A stretch of 64,000 nt of DNA from RGEC01 sp964626685 (GTDB lineage: Bacteria; Bacteroidota; Bacteroidia; NS11-12g; UBA955), in assembly GCA_964626685.1 (NCBI GenBank), contig CAZVJY010000007.1, positions 1-64,000 of the forward strand, written 5' to 3'. This document shows positions 1 through 8,473 of this stretch, piece by piece (position 1 is the first letter of the stretch; every line of letters begins with the position of its first letter). Under the pieces are notes generated by a model. It did no database searches. It was not told the DNA's origin and saw nothing but the letters and a program-made list of their open reading frames with translations. Position numbers and translations under genes: made by a program.

Positions 1-190
1 TCTTTTCTTCTGTTGGTTGGATTTCCTCATCTGGGGATGACACAGTTTTAATTCTTGATGGGTATGAAAAATCAGAAGAAGAGGAGCCGAATGAGGCGCC
101 ACCCTGCATCCCGCGTTCAGCGATGGTTGTTGTTTTGCATGCCACCAGGGATAAAACAATACATACGGCTATGAATCCGATTGCTTTCAT
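1..190 (-). CDS. Lipoprotein, C-terminus beyond window
   Basis: The reading frame begins at the ATG at 190 and runs off the left edge after 63 codons. The first 17 residues form a hydrophobic signal ending in the lipobox LVAC, with Cys18 as the likely lipidated residue. After it come a Gly/Ser-rich stretch and a polar region rich in Ser, Pro and Glu. No domain is recognisable in the part that can be seen. It lies downstream of an ECF sigma factor and a small anti-sigma-like gene on the same strand, but it has its own good -7 box at 206-213. Function is unknown; an envelope role is inferred from the lipobox only. Confidence 0.7.
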   Translation of the reverse strand, partial: MKAIGFIAVCIVLSLVACKTTTIAERGMQGGASFGSSSSDFSYPSRIKTVSSPDEEIQPTEEK

Positions 191-205
191 TTCAATTTGC
201 ACATG

Positions 206-213
206 CAAACCTA
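206..213 (-). promoter_or_regulatory. Promoter -7 box for lipoprotein gene
   Basis: On the minus strand this reads TAGGTTTG, an exact match to the Bacteroidota -7 consensus TAnnTTTG, 15 bases before the ATG at 190. An A/T palindrome (215-234) lies directly upstream. Confidence 0.5.
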
Positions 214-214
214 A

Positions 215-234
215 TTCAAAAAAACTTTTTTGAA
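215..234. repeat. A/T inverted repeat beside promoter
   Basis: The sequence is a near-perfect palindrome, with nine-base arms TTCAAAAAA and TTTTTTGAA around a two-base centre. It sits immediately upstream of the -7 box of the lipoprotein gene and downstream of the anti-sigma-like gene. It could be a regulator site or a weak transcript-end hairpin. Which one cannot be decided from sequence. Confidence 0.4.
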
Positions 235-265
235 AAAGACCTGTGTCGTCTTTGCTTAAAAAAAT

Positions 266-499
266 CTAAACTGCCTCGGTGTGGCTGTCGTGGGAATGTT
301 CGCTAATGATTGCCAGAGTAGTTGGGTGCGGCTCTTCACTAATGGTGTTCAATAGCTGTTTAGACTGCAGTATAGACTGATAGAAGTTATTCAGTTCCGG
401 GTTGGATGCTATAGCCTCTTCTGCCATTCTGCGTTCGTCTGTGCTCAGTTCTCCGTAGGCCAGTAAAATCAATTGTTCCTGAGTAATGTTTTGTGTCAT
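266..499 (-). CDS. Small anti-sigma-like protein
   Basis: A 77-residue soluble protein encoded 39 bases after the stop of the ECF sigma gene. Its N-terminal part (LILLAYGELSTDE, then a helix ending near NPELNNFYQ) follows the pattern of the cytoplasmic N-terminal region of zf-HC2-like anti-sigma factors. The zinc-binding HxxxCxxC motif and any membrane segment are absent, and the C-terminus is His-rich (EHSHDSHTE). I chose the ATG at 499 over an in-frame TTG at 526 that lies only 12 bases after the sigma stop. A role as sigma partner is inferred from position and weak similarity; a plain hypothetical protein is the alternative. Confidence 0.6.
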   Translation of the reverse strand: MTQNITQEQLILLAYGELSTDERRMAEEAIASNPELNNFYQSILQSKQLLNTISEEPHPTTLAIISEHSHDSHTEAV

Positions 500-538
500 A
501 GGCTTGTTGATGCTACTATAACGCAAAACAGGAAACGA

Positions 539-1123
539 TTATTTTACATACACCACAGATTTTTGCATCATTTTTCTGAGATTAATCAGGGCATAATGCA
601 TTCGGCCTATGCAGGTGTTGATGTTGTTCCCGGTCATTTCCGCTATTTCCTTGAAACTGAGATCTGCATAATGTCTTAAAACTAGTACCTCTTTTTGTTC
701 GGCAGGCAGCTGATTGATAAAACTATGCAATGAAGCATGTTCTTCACGTTCAATTACGATTTGTTCACGGCTATCTTCCTTGATGTTTAAAAAGGAAAAG
801 ATATCGTTGCCTTCGCTATCTGTAACAATTCCGGGCATTCTTCCTTTCTGGCGAATGGAATCTATGCTGAGGTTTCTTGCAATACGCAGTGCCCAGGGCA
901 GAAACTTGTCTTCGTGTTTATATTTCCCGGTTCTCAAACACTGAATGATCTTGATAAATGTTTCCTGAAAGATATCTTCTGCCAGGTAGCGGTCATTCAC
1001 TAAGAGGTAAATGCTGGTGAAAATGCGTGACTTGTGTCTTTTTAAGAGCGTCTCTAACGCTGATTCATTGCCTTCAAGATAAACTTTTAACAACGCACCG
1101 TCCGAAATAATGGGTTTTTGCAT
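539..1123 (-). CDS. ECF-type RNA polymerase sigma factor
   Basis: A 194-residue sigma-70 family protein of ECF size. Region 2 is visible around residues 37-60 (DRYLAEDIFQETFIKI) and region 4 around 139-180, with the helix-turn-helix LSFKEIAEMTGNNINT. The two are joined by a variable linker. It would direct RNA polymerase to a specific set of promoters. The ATG is preceded by an unusually good Shine-Dalgarno sequence, AAAGGAGGAA at 1127-1136. Such sites are rare in this phylum, so this start is well fixed. It is followed by a small anti-sigma-like gene and a lipoprotein, a common layout for cell-surface signalling. Target genes cannot be read from the window. Confidence 0.93.
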   Translation of the reverse strand: MQKPIISDGALLKVYLEGNESALETLLKRHKSRIFTSIYLLVNDRYLAEDIFQETFIKIIQCLRTGKYKHEDKFLPWALRIARNLSIDSIRQKGRMPGIVTDSEGNDIFSFLNIKEDSREQIVIEREEHASLHSFINQLPAEQKEVLVLRHYADLSFKEIAEMTGNNINTCIGRMHYALINLRKMMQKSVVYVK

Positions 1124-1126
1124 GGC

Positions 1127-1136
1127 TTCCTCCTTT
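1127..1136 (-). promoter_or_regulatory. Canonical ribosome binding site of sigma gene
   Basis: On the minus strand it reads AAAGGAGGAA, with five bases between the AGGAGG core and the ATG at 1123. Most genes in this window have no such site. Confidence 0.75.
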
Positions 1137-1265
1137 GTGTTTAATGTTAGACTGAATAAAACGATTTTAAGGAGTAAGGCTTGATTGCAATAGGCGGTGT
1201 GTTAATTTGGTTATAAATGCAATTTCGGATAAAAAAATGACAAATGCAAATTTTTGCAGAAAAAA

Positions 1266-2174
1266 TCATTTATTTTTTATTCCATTGATAAAGTCACGGG
1301 CCGGCATTTTTCCTTTCCCCGCCGGCTGAATCATTAACAATGACAGGAAACCATCGGCACAGCGAAACAAGAGTTTGTCGCCAGATACCATGAATGGGGC
1401 ATCCGTTTCTTTGATTTCTGAGGTAGTCGGTGCTGACTCATACACTTTAATGGGGCCGTAGGTTGTTTCTATCCATGCAGCAGGGTAGGGACTCAGTCCG
1501 CGCACTTTGTTGTGATTTTGTATAACGGTATCGTTTTGAGAAAGCCTGCAAAAATCGCGAAAAATTTTGGGCGCGGGCTTTTCATTGCCTTTCAAAATCT
1601 GTGGATGTCCGTGAATATTTTCTGAATCCACCATTTCAACCGTCCGCAAGACCAAATCTGCGCCGACAGCCATCAGTTTATCATGCAAGCTGCCTGCGTT
1701 GTCTTCGGGTTCAATAATCACGGGTTGTTGAAGCATGATATCCCCAGTGTCAATTTCATGCTTCAGAAAGAACGTGGTTACTCCTGTTGTGGTTTCTCCC
1801 TGTATAATAGCGTGATTGATGGGGGCTGCACCGCGATATTGTGGCAGTAGTGATGCATGCAGATTGAAAGTGCCCAGGCGCGGCATGCTCCAGATGATTT
1901 CGGGTAGCATTCTGAAGGCAATGACTATCCCCAGATCTGCATTCAGCTGTCTCATTTGTGTCACAAATTCTTCGGATTTGAGTTTATCCGGCTGCAGTAC
2001 TTTCAGTCCCAGTTCAATGGCTGTTTTCTTTACATCGCTTTCCTGTAAGTGCATGCCACGCCCTGCAGGCTTGTCAGGAGCCGTAACTACGGCCACTATG
2101 TTTTTGCCACTTTCTTTTAACTTCCTTAGGGAATATGCTGCAAATGCCGGGGTTCCGAAGAAAACGATACGCAT
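1266..2174 (-). CDS. fmt: Methionyl-tRNA formyltransferase
   Basis: A 302-residue enzyme that formylates the amino group of methionyl-tRNA(fMet) with 10-formyltetrahydrofolate before translation initiation. The N-terminus MRIVFFGTPAFA and the folate-binding HASLLPQYRGAAPI are signatures of the family. The C-terminal part (from about residue 205) fits the OB-fold tRNA-binding domain. The frame stays open upstream to 2357, but the family always begins at MRIVFxGTP, so the ATG at 2174 is the start. It is divergent from the SBBP protein gene, with about 60 bases between the two starts. It is a single-gene unit, not paired with def as in many bacteria. Confidence 0.96.
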   Translation of the reverse strand: MRIVFFGTPAFAAYSLRKLKESGKNIVAVVTAPDKPAGRGMHLQESDVKKTAIELGLKVLQPDKLKSEEFVTQMRQLNADLGIVIAFRMLPEIIWSMPRLGTFNLHASLLPQYRGAAPINHAIIQGETTTGVTTFFLKHEIDTGDIMLQQPVIIEPEDNAGSLHDKLMAVGADLVLRTVEMVDSENIHGHPQILKGNEKPAPKIFRDFCRLSQNDTVIQNHNKVRGLSPYPAAWIETTYGPIKVYESAPTTSEIKETDAPFMVSGDKLLFRCADGFLSLLMIQPAGKGKMPARDFINGIKNK

Positions 2175-2234
2175 GGTTTTTACGTCTGAATACTTGTGAC
2201 GCTGCTGCAAAAGTCCGAAATTTGTAACAAACAC

Positions 2235-5200
2235 ATGGGGTTTGGCAGAAAAATATTTGCAATGCTTTGTGCCGTCGGATTCGGTTTGGCAGCCATTCCC
2301 CTGAAAAGTCAGCTTAAGTTTATCGAAAATACGGGACAGTGGCCTGCCGCATTTCATTTCAAGGCCTCACTAAGCAGCGCAGATATTTGGGTTTCCGATT
2401 CCGGAATCTGGATAAATAGCTGGGATCCTGCTGCATCAGAAAAAATGCATGCCCGCAGTGCCGATGAAATATGGGTAAAAGGGCACATGCTTTTACTAAA
2501 GTTTAAGGACGGCAGCTTCCGTAAAGCTGCAGGAAAAGGTTTCGTTTACAGCGAGAAATACAACTATTTTTATGGGAAATCCTTCTCTCAGATTGCACCG
2601 GCAAGGGCTTTTTCCGAAGTGCTCGTAAAAGATTTGTATCCGGGTGTGGATTTAGAAATCATGGAATCACAGGGTCGTGTAAAGTATAATATCATTTGCA
2701 GCCATCCTTCAAAAATGCAGCAGATTCGCTGGAAATATGAGGGTGCCAACGGTGTAAATGTTCAATCGGATAACCTGGAGATTCAGACCTGTCTTGGTGT
2801 TTTTGCAGAGCAGCTTCCCCGGGTGTTTTCTCAGTTTAAAGAATCTGAAACCGATCTCCAGGCTAATTATATAAACGACGGTGGCTATATCGGGGTTGCG
2901 GTGAAGTCTGAAACTTCCAGGCGACGGAAATCAAAAACCATCATAGATCCGGTGTTGGTTTTTAGCACGTTCAGTGGTTCAAGGGCTGATAATTTTGGTT
3001 GTTCGGGCACATATGATGATTTTGGAAATGCCTACGCGGGCGGTACGGTATTCAATGCAGGATTACCCACAACACCCGGTGCCTACCAAACAAGGTTTGG
3101 CGGAGGTGTCAGTGAAAGCCTCGGATACGGGGGTGCGCGCGATGCTGCTATTTTAAAGTTTTCACCCAATGGTAGTACATTACTTTACTGCACTTACCTG
3201 GGGGGTGAAAACAACGAACAGCCGCACAGCATGGTAGTAGACAGATTTGGCAATCTTTACGTTATGGGAAGTACAAGAAGTATGTTTTTCCCGGTAACGG
3301 CCAATGCTTACCAGGGTTCGCACCGAGGAGATTACGATTTCTTTGTCTCCAAGATTAGCAGCGATGGCAGTAAGCTGCTGGCTTCTACCTTTCTGGGAGG
3401 AACAGAAATGGATGCTGTTGGTGCAAACAGGGCCATTAATCCTATTGATGATTATCCGTTGTTGTATAACTATGCAGATGAATTCAGGGGTGAAATTATT
3501 ACTGACGATACCAGCGTATTTATTGCAGGATTTACCTTCAGTAGCGATTTTCCCAGGTCTGCCAACAGCTTAGCATTCGGAGGTAAGGAAGATGCCGTGC
3601 TGTTTGCCATGAACAGCAGTCTGACTCAACTTAGATGGTCGCAACTGACAGGCAGCACAGATTATGATGCATTTTACGGAGTAGCGCTTGGCAAGCACGG
3701 AGATTTGTATGCTTCAGGCGGAAGCAGTAGTCGCGATTTACCATCCAGATATCCTGGTATCTTTAAGAAAAACTATCAGGGTGGTATTGCTGACGGTGTC
3801 GCTTACAGATTCAATAAGAATACAGGAAAAATCCTGGCGGCAACACACATAGGAACTGCCTTATATGAGCAGGCATATTTTTCACAGACAGATAATGCCG
3901 GGAATCCTTATTTCTTTGGCCAGACAGAAGGTGTTTTTCCCATTATCAATGCTCCATACAACCAGCCTGCCAGAGGGCAGTTTATAGTGCGCTATGACAC
4001 AGGACTGAATAATGTAACACTCAGCACAACATTTGGTGCGAATAGCAACCAGCCCAATATCAGTCCCTCGGCTTTTCTCGTGGACCGATGTGAGCGGATT
4101 TTTATTTCAGGCTGGGGCGGTACTACGAATGATTATTTAACGCCAAAGGTACATCGAAATACAGGCGATACAAGAAATCTGCCAATTACCGCCGATGCTG
4201 CTCAAAAAGTGACAGATGGCAGTGATTTTTATGTCGCTGTTTTCAGCAAAAACATGAATGGGTTGGCCTATGCAACCTACTTTGGAGGCATTACGGCTTC
4301 CGGCAGGGTAGCTGAAGAACATGTAGACGGTGGCACGAGTCGCTTTGATAAAAAAGGAATTATTTACCAGTCGGTTTGTGCGGGTTGCGGACGAAACGGA
4401 TTGTTTCCAACCACACCGGGCGCCTACAGCCGCACCATGAACAGCAATAACTGCAACAATGCCATTTTTAAAATTGACTTTGAAAACCTGAATAAAAAAC
4501 CTTCCATGAAGGATACGTTCGTTCAGGTAATTGCAACCCAGCCCATACAGTTCACTCTCAGAGCTACTGATCCTGATCCTTTCGACACTCTTTTGCTTAG
4601 GGCTTTTAGGATTAGAAATGGGGGAATGACCGGAAGTGATACCGCAGAAATTATGGTAAAGCCGGGTATTGGAAGTGCTGTTTTGTCTGTGAAATGGAAT
4701 ACCGGCTGCAATAGTTATTCCTCTGATACGGTTCAATATAGAATCATGGTTTATGACAGGGGCTGCCCCAATGCAGATACTACATGGGCTACCATCAGAA
4801 TCCTGGTTACACCACCGCCCAAAGTGATACCGCCCGATGCCATATGTGTGAGTCTTGATAGAACTACGGGGAGGATCAAAGTATCATGGAAAGCCACAAC
4901 TCAGTCGGCTGCTTTCTTTAAGTATTTTTTGTTGGAGAGAACCAATCCCAATAACAGTAAAATCATTTTAGACACCATCCGCAATTACAATGACGGGGAG
5001 TTTACTGATCTAACCACTGTGGATCCTTCCAGTAATAATTACTGTTACCGTCTCAAAGGATATAACATTTGCAATGATTTGGTTGAAAGTCAGTTGCCGT
5101 TTTGTACTGTCAACGAGTTAAATACACCTATTACCTCTACACCCATGAAATTTGCCACAGTGGACTTTGATAAAACGGTGAGGGCAGAATGGGAGCCAAG

Positions 5201-5963
5201 CAAGGAGCCAGATTTTAAGGAATATGAAATTTACCGTTATCCCCGTGGAGGAACCAAGGGAAAGATTCCTTTCATCATTACAAAAGATACCCTAATCGGA
5301 GATTCATCTTTCAACGTGGATAATGAATCATACTGCTACACCGTGGTGGTGGTTGACAAGTGCGGCCATATTAGCAAACCAGGCGGAGATGCCTGCAATA
5401 TTGTTCTTTCCGGAACGGCCACAGGCAGGCCACAATATCATTTTGATTTAACCTGGCAGGATTATCTCTCATGGACAGGTGCAGTTGATTACTGGACGGT
5501 AGAGAGGCAGTATGCATCCAATCCCTGGGATGTAATAGCCTCCAATGTAAAAAACCGGCAGGCCAGGGATGCGAATCTTGATTTTGACTGGGGTGGCTAT
5601 TGGTATAGGGTTACAGCCCATGAATTTGCTTCAAATGCAAACAGAAAATCCTACAGCAGCCAAAGTAATTGGATTTACCTCTTCCAGCCTCCGGAGTTAT
5701 GGGTTCCCAATGCTTTTACGGAGAACGAAGACAGAATCAATGATGTGTGGGGCACTGTTCCAGTTTTTGTGAGGAACTATAACATGCGTGTGTATGACCG
5801 CTGGGGAGGTAAGATTTGGGAAAGCCAAAACAAGAAACAACAGTGGGATGGAAAGATTAACGGCAAAACGGCTCCTGATGGGGTTTATGCATGGTATGTG
5901 ATTTTTGATGGCTGGGATAATAAGACGTACAAAATGAAAGGCACGGTTACCGTTCTCCACTAG
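2235..5963 (+). CDS. Secreted SBBP beta-propeller protein, gliding-type C-terminus
   Basis: A 1242-residue secreted protein. A signal peptide covers residues 1-25 (ends near PLKSQ). Next comes an N-terminal domain of the kind found before SBBP repeats (about 26-240). A long region of SBBP-like propeller blades follows (about 240-770; recurring units such as the AYQ-R-GG and SPNGSTLLYCTYLGG types). Fibronectin-III-like segments occupy about 850-1140. The last 90 residues (WVPNAFTENEDRIND ... YDRWGGKIW ... PDGVYAWYV) form a gliding-motility-associated (CHU_C-like) domain, a mark of type IX secretion substrates. The ATG at 2235 starts the signal peptide; an upstream in-frame start at 2196 would bury it. 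Its substrate or binding partner is unknown. Confidence 0.9.
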   Translation: MGFGRKIFAMLCAVGFGLAAIPLKSQLKFIENTGQWPAAFHFKASLSSADIWVSDSGIWINSWDPAASEKMHARSADEIWVKGHMLLLKFKDGSFRKAAGKGFVYSEKYNYFYGKSFSQIAPARAFSEVLVKDLYPGVDLEIMESQGRVKYNIICSHPSKMQQIRWKYEGANGVNVQSDNLEIQTCLGVFAEQLPRVFSQFKESETDLQANYINDGGYIGVAVKSETSRRRKSKTIIDPVLVFSTFSGSRADNFGCSGTYDDFGNAYAGGTVFNAGLPTTPGAYQTRFGGGVSESLGYGGARDAAILKFSPNGSTLLYCTYLGGENNEQPHSMVVDRFGNLYVMGSTRSMFFPVTANAYQGSHRGDYDFFVSKISSDGSKLLASTFLGGTEMDAVGANRAINPIDDYPLLYNYADEFRGEIITDDTSVFIAGFTFSSDFPRSANSLAFGGKEDAVLFAMNSSLTQLRWSQLTGSTDYDAFYGVALGKHGDLYASGGSSSRDLPSRYPGIFKKNYQGGIADGVAYRFNKNTGKILAATHIGTALYEQAYFSQTDNAGNPYFFGQTEGVFPIINAPYNQPARGQFIVRYDTGLNNVTLSTTFGANSNQPNISPSAFLVDRCERIFISGWGGTTNDYLTPKVHRNTGDTRNLPITADAAQKVTDGSDFYVAVFSKNMNGLAYATYFGGITASGRVAEEHVDGGTSRFDKKGIIYQSVCAGCGRNGLFPTTPGAYSRTMNSNNCNNAIFKIDFENLNKKPSMKDTFVQVIATQPIQFTLRATDPDPFDTLLLRAFRIRNGGMTGSDTAEIMVKPGIGSAVLSVKWNTGCNSYSSDTVQYRIMVYDRGCPNADTTWATIRILVTPPPKVIPPDAICVSLDRTTGRIKVSWKATTQSAAFFKYFLLERTNPNNSKIILDTIRNYNDGEFTDLTTVDPSSNNYCYRLKGYNICNDLVESQLPFCTVNELNTPITSTPMKFATVDFDKTVRAEWEPSKEPDFKEYEIYRYPRGGTKGKIPFIITKDTLIGDSSFNVDNESYCYTVVVVDKCGHISKPGGDACNIVLSGTATGRPQYHFDLTWQDYLSWTGAVDYWTVERQYASNPWDVIASNVKNRQARDANLDFDWGGYWYRVTAHEFASNANRKSYSSQSNWIYLFQPPELWVPNAFTENEDRINDVWGTVPVFVRNYNMRVYDRWGGKIWESQNKKQQWDGKINGKTAPDGVYAWYVIFDGWDNKTYKMKGTVTVLH

Positions 5964-6113
5964 ATGGCTAAATTACCTTTAAAGAAACGCATTGAGCCAA
6001 AATTTTGCCTGGTCTGTCAAAGGCCTTTTGAATGGCGCAAAAAATGGGAAAAAAACTGGAACGAGGTCAAATATTGCAGCGATAAATGCAGGATGCAAAG
6101 GGGTAAAACCTGA
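5964..6113 (+). CDS. DUF2256 zinc-ribbon small protein
   Basis: A 49-residue protein whose ATG follows directly on the TAG stop of the SBBP gene (zero-base gap). It has the full DUF2256 pattern: CLVCQRPFEWRKKW, then VKYCSDKCR. This gives four cysteines (CxxC and CxxxC) that would bind one zinc. The family is widespread and often lies next to cryptochrome/photolyase-like genes in other bacteria; no such gene is seen here. Position suggests co-transcription with the large secreted protein, although a functional link is doubtful. Function is unknown. Confidence 0.88.
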   Translation: MAKLPLKKRIEPKFCLVCQRPFEWRKKWEKNWNEVKYCSDKCRMQRGKT

Positions 6114-6192
6114 AAAATGGCAAAAAACTGATAATGCAATTCAAAACCAAACGTTTACTGGTCTGAACCTGAAAATCTTAACAATAAGGTTA

Positions 6193-6224
6193 TTTGCAAT
6201 TAACGCCCCGTGTGATTAATATTG
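6193..6224 (+). promoter_or_regulatory. Putative promoter of exbB operon
   Basis: A TTTG at 6193-6196 and a TAATATTG at 6217-6224 are separated by 20 bases. This resembles the Bacteroidota -33/-7 arrangement with one mismatch in the -7 box. The ATG of exbB is at 6255. Confidence 0.4.
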
Positions 6225-6254
6225 CACCTTTATCATAAAAACAACAAAATCCAT

Positions 6255-7091
6255 ATGAATAACACACAAAAATCATTAGGTAACGACACCCAAAAATCAT
6301 CCGGTAACAACGCTCTCATGGGCTGGTTTGCGGGCGGTGCAATCGTTTTTGCGCTTCTGGTAGGGGTACTCATCTACATGTTTGTAATGGGTAACGCCTC
6401 AAACTTTGAAAACAACGACATCGTAAAGGGTCATCCCAAGAACATTCTGGGCATCATTCACCGTGGTGGTTTCATTGTACCTCTGTTGATTGCTGTTAAC
6501 ATTACCGTTATTTTGGTTGTGGTAGAAAGGTTTATTACCCTGTCTGCTGCTTCTGGCAAAGGAAATGCCGCTTCATTTGTTCGCAGCATTCGTCAGATGC
6601 TTGCCAAAAACCAGTTTGAAGATGCAATTTCAGCATGTGACAAACAAAAAGGCTCTCTTGCCAACGTGGTTCGCAGCGGTCTAATTCGCTACCAAATGGT
6701 TACCAAAGATGCTAAACTCAGCAACGACGAGAAAAAAGCAGCCATTGAAAAAGAGTTGGAAGAAGCAACCGGCCTGGAACTTCCCATGTTGTCTCGCAAC
6801 CTGGTTATCATTTCTACTTGCGCTTCAATTGGAACCCTGATTGGTCTGATCGGAACCGTTTTTGGTATGATACGCGCTTTTGCTGCACTTGCAAACACCG
6901 GTGCTCCTGATACCGCCGCGCTCGCTACAGGTATCTCTGAAGCGCTTGTAAATACAGCCTTTGGTATCATCGCGTCCACACTGGCTATCATTTTTTACAA
7001 CTATTTCACCAACCGCATCGACAGCATGACCTACAGCATGGACGAAGCCGGATACAGCATTGTTTCCGAGTTCAATGCCAATCATGCATAA
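6255..7091 (+). CDS. exbB: ExbB/TolQ-family proton channel protein
   Basis: A 278-residue inner-membrane protein of the MotA/TolQ/ExbB family. With ExbD it forms the proton-driven motor that energises TonB. Predicted membrane helices lie at about 22-46, 70-92, 182-207 and 230-252. The conserved helix motifs GLIGTVFGMIRAF (197-209) and ALVNTAFGI (230-238) are present. The N-terminus has a short polar imperfect repeat (NTQKSLGN, DTQKSSGN). The extra N-terminal helix is typical of Bacteroidota ExbB. An in-frame ATG at 6222 lies inside the predicted -7 box, so 6255 is preferred. It heads exbB-exbD-exbD-tonB. Confidence 0.93.
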   Translation: MNNTQKSLGNDTQKSSGNNALMGWFAGGAIVFALLVGVLIYMFVMGNASNFENNDIVKGHPKNILGIIHRGGFIVPLLIAVNITVILVVVERFITLSAASGKGNAASFVRSIRQMLAKNQFEDAISACDKQKGSLANVVRSGLIRYQMVTKDAKLSNDEKKAAIEKELEEATGLELPMLSRNLVIISTCASIGTLIGLIGTVFGMIRAFAALANTGAPDTAALATGISEALVNTAFGIIASTLAIIFYNYFTNRIDSMTYSMDEAGYSIVSEFNANHA

Positions 7092-7139
7092 TGCCGTTTA
7101 CTTTTTATTCATTAAACGTATAAAGTTAAAAACAGGACC

Positions 7140-7811
7140 ATGCCAAAGGTGAAAATGCCCCGCTCAAATCCTACACTGGACATGACGCCCATGGTGGATT
7201 TGGCGTTTCTGCTGGTAACCTTTTTCATGCTCACTTCCAGTTTCAGAACCCCGGAGCCGGTGGTGGTAGATCCGCCTACCAGTACCACAAAAACCGAAAT
7301 ACCCAAACAGGTATTTATGATCACAGTAGACAATCAGGGTAGGGCTTTCATAGATCTTACCAATCCGGCTGTGAAATCAAAGGTTTTTGAAAAGGTTTGC
7401 AATCAGACAGGGATTAAAGTCGATTCACTAACGGTGAAGAAATTTGCCGGTTCAGGTGCAATCGGTCTAAAAATCTCTGCTATTCCGCAATATCTTGAGC
7501 TGGAAGCCAATGAAAGAACCAAGGTGAATCAGACCGGTGTGCCATATGACACCACCGGAAAAAAGAGTGAATTGTACTGGTGGGCCTATTACACCCGCCT
7601 TGAGGCTCACGCTGATTTCAAGGCCCGTGAAGAAGAAGCAAAAACCAGAAAGCTCCCTTTTGATAAATCAAATTACATTCAGTTCGCAGTTAAAGCTGCA
7701 GCCGATGCCAAATATGACGCGGTGAAAAATGTAATTCAGGTTTTCAGGGATGCCAAAGTAAAGCAATTCCAAATGATTACAGGCCTTGAAGCAGAACCAT
7801 CATTGAAATAA
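7140..7811 (+). CDS. exbD: ExbD-family biopolymer transport protein (first copy)
   Basis: A 223-residue protein with a short cytoplasmic start, one membrane helix and a periplasmic domain. The signature DMTPMVDLAFLLVTFF spans residues 14-29; Asp20 corresponds to the essential proton-path aspartate of ExbD. The periplasmic part is longer than in enterobacterial ExbD (about 140 residues) because of an insertion in the middle, as is common in Bacteroidota. It lies 48 bases after exbB and 15 bases before a second exbD. The two copies share the membrane motif but differ strongly outside it, so they probably form a hetero-oligomer or have divided roles. Confidence 0.93.
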   Translation: MPKVKMPRSNPTLDMTPMVDLAFLLVTFFMLTSSFRTPEPVVVDPPTSTTKTEIPKQVFMITVDNQGRAFIDLTNPAVKSKVFEKVCNQTGIKVDSLTVKKFAGSGAIGLKISAIPQYLELEANERTKVNQTGVPYDTTGKKSELYWWAYYTRLEAHADFKAREEEAKTRKLPFDKSNYIQFAVKAAADAKYDAVKNVIQVFRDAKVKQFQMITGLEAEPSLK

Positions 7812-7826
7812 GAAAGGAACAGTAAC

Positions 7827-8462
7827 ATGGCACAAATTCAGGAATCAGGTGGTGGCGGCCACGGTAAAGGCGGAAAAAAGAGAGCCAAAAAATCAAGTAC
7901 CCATGTGGACATGACGCCCATGGTAGATTTGGCTTTTCTTTTGCTCACATTTTTCGTACTTACCTCTACATTCAGTAAGCCCAAAGTGCTCCGTATGATT
8001 TTTCCGGAGAAACTGGATGAAAAAACCAAGGATCAGAAAGCTCCGGAGGTTAAGGATGGTATAACACTGCTGCTCACCGGAGACGATAAAATATACTATT
8101 ACAGAGGTTCTTTGAAACCTACTACAGAACTCATTCCCATCGATTATACCCGCAATGGTCTCAGAAAAGTATTGGTAGATTACAATGCTGATATGCTCGT
8201 GAAATTGCAGGATATTCAAAAACGGATGAACAAACTCGATGATAAAGACACTGCGTCAAAACGAAAGCTAGATGAAGAGGTATTGGGTGCGCAAAAAGCA
8301 TCGAAGCAGATCGTACTGGTAAAAAATGACGAGGGTGCTACTTACCGAAACATGATCGATGTGATGGATGAGTTTATGATTACCCAGATTGCCAAATACT
8401 ACGTTATTGACGAAGGAATGGCAAAACTGGAAAAGGATTTGATTAAAAAACAAGGTAAATAA
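7827..8462 (+). CDS. exbD: ExbD-family biopolymer transport protein (second copy)
   Basis: A 211-residue ExbD paralogue. Residues 1-26 are an unusual Gly- and Lys-rich cytoplasmic tail (GGGGHGKGGKK type). The membrane motif DMTPMVDLAFLLLTFF follows at 28-43, with Asp34 as the likely proton-path residue, and then a periplasmic domain with a Lys/Asp-rich helical section (about 115-155). It is the third gene of the exb-tonB operon. Two consecutive exbD genes are usual in Bacteroidota. Confidence 0.93.
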   Translation: MAQIQESGGGGHGKGGKKRAKKSSTHVDMTPMVDLAFLLLTFFVLTSTFSKPKVLRMIFPEKLDEKTKDQKAPEVKDGITLLLTGDDKIYYYRGSLKPTTELIPIDYTRNGLRKVLVDYNADMLVKLQDIQKRMNKLDDKDTASKRKLDEEVLGAQKASKQIVLVKNDEGATYRNMIDVMDEFMITQIAKYYVIDEGMAKLEKDLIKKQGK

Positions 8463-8471
8463 AAGGAGGAG
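8463..8471 (+). promoter_or_regulatory. Strong ribosome binding site of tonB
   Basis: AAGGAGGAG lies between the exbD stop and the tonB ATG at 8474, with four bases after the AGGAGG core. It is one of only two clear Shine-Dalgarno sites noticed in the window. Confidence 0.7.
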
Positions 8472-8473
8472 TT

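Noticed and set aside
1244..1257. TGCAAA/TTTGCA hairpin after fmt as a terminator
   Set aside because: The stem is only six pairs, A/T-rich, and has no continuous T tail in the right direction.
4137..4736. 199-codon open frame on the minus strand
   Set aside because: It lies entirely inside the SBBP protein gene, has no recognisable domain, and is explained by the base composition of the coding strand.
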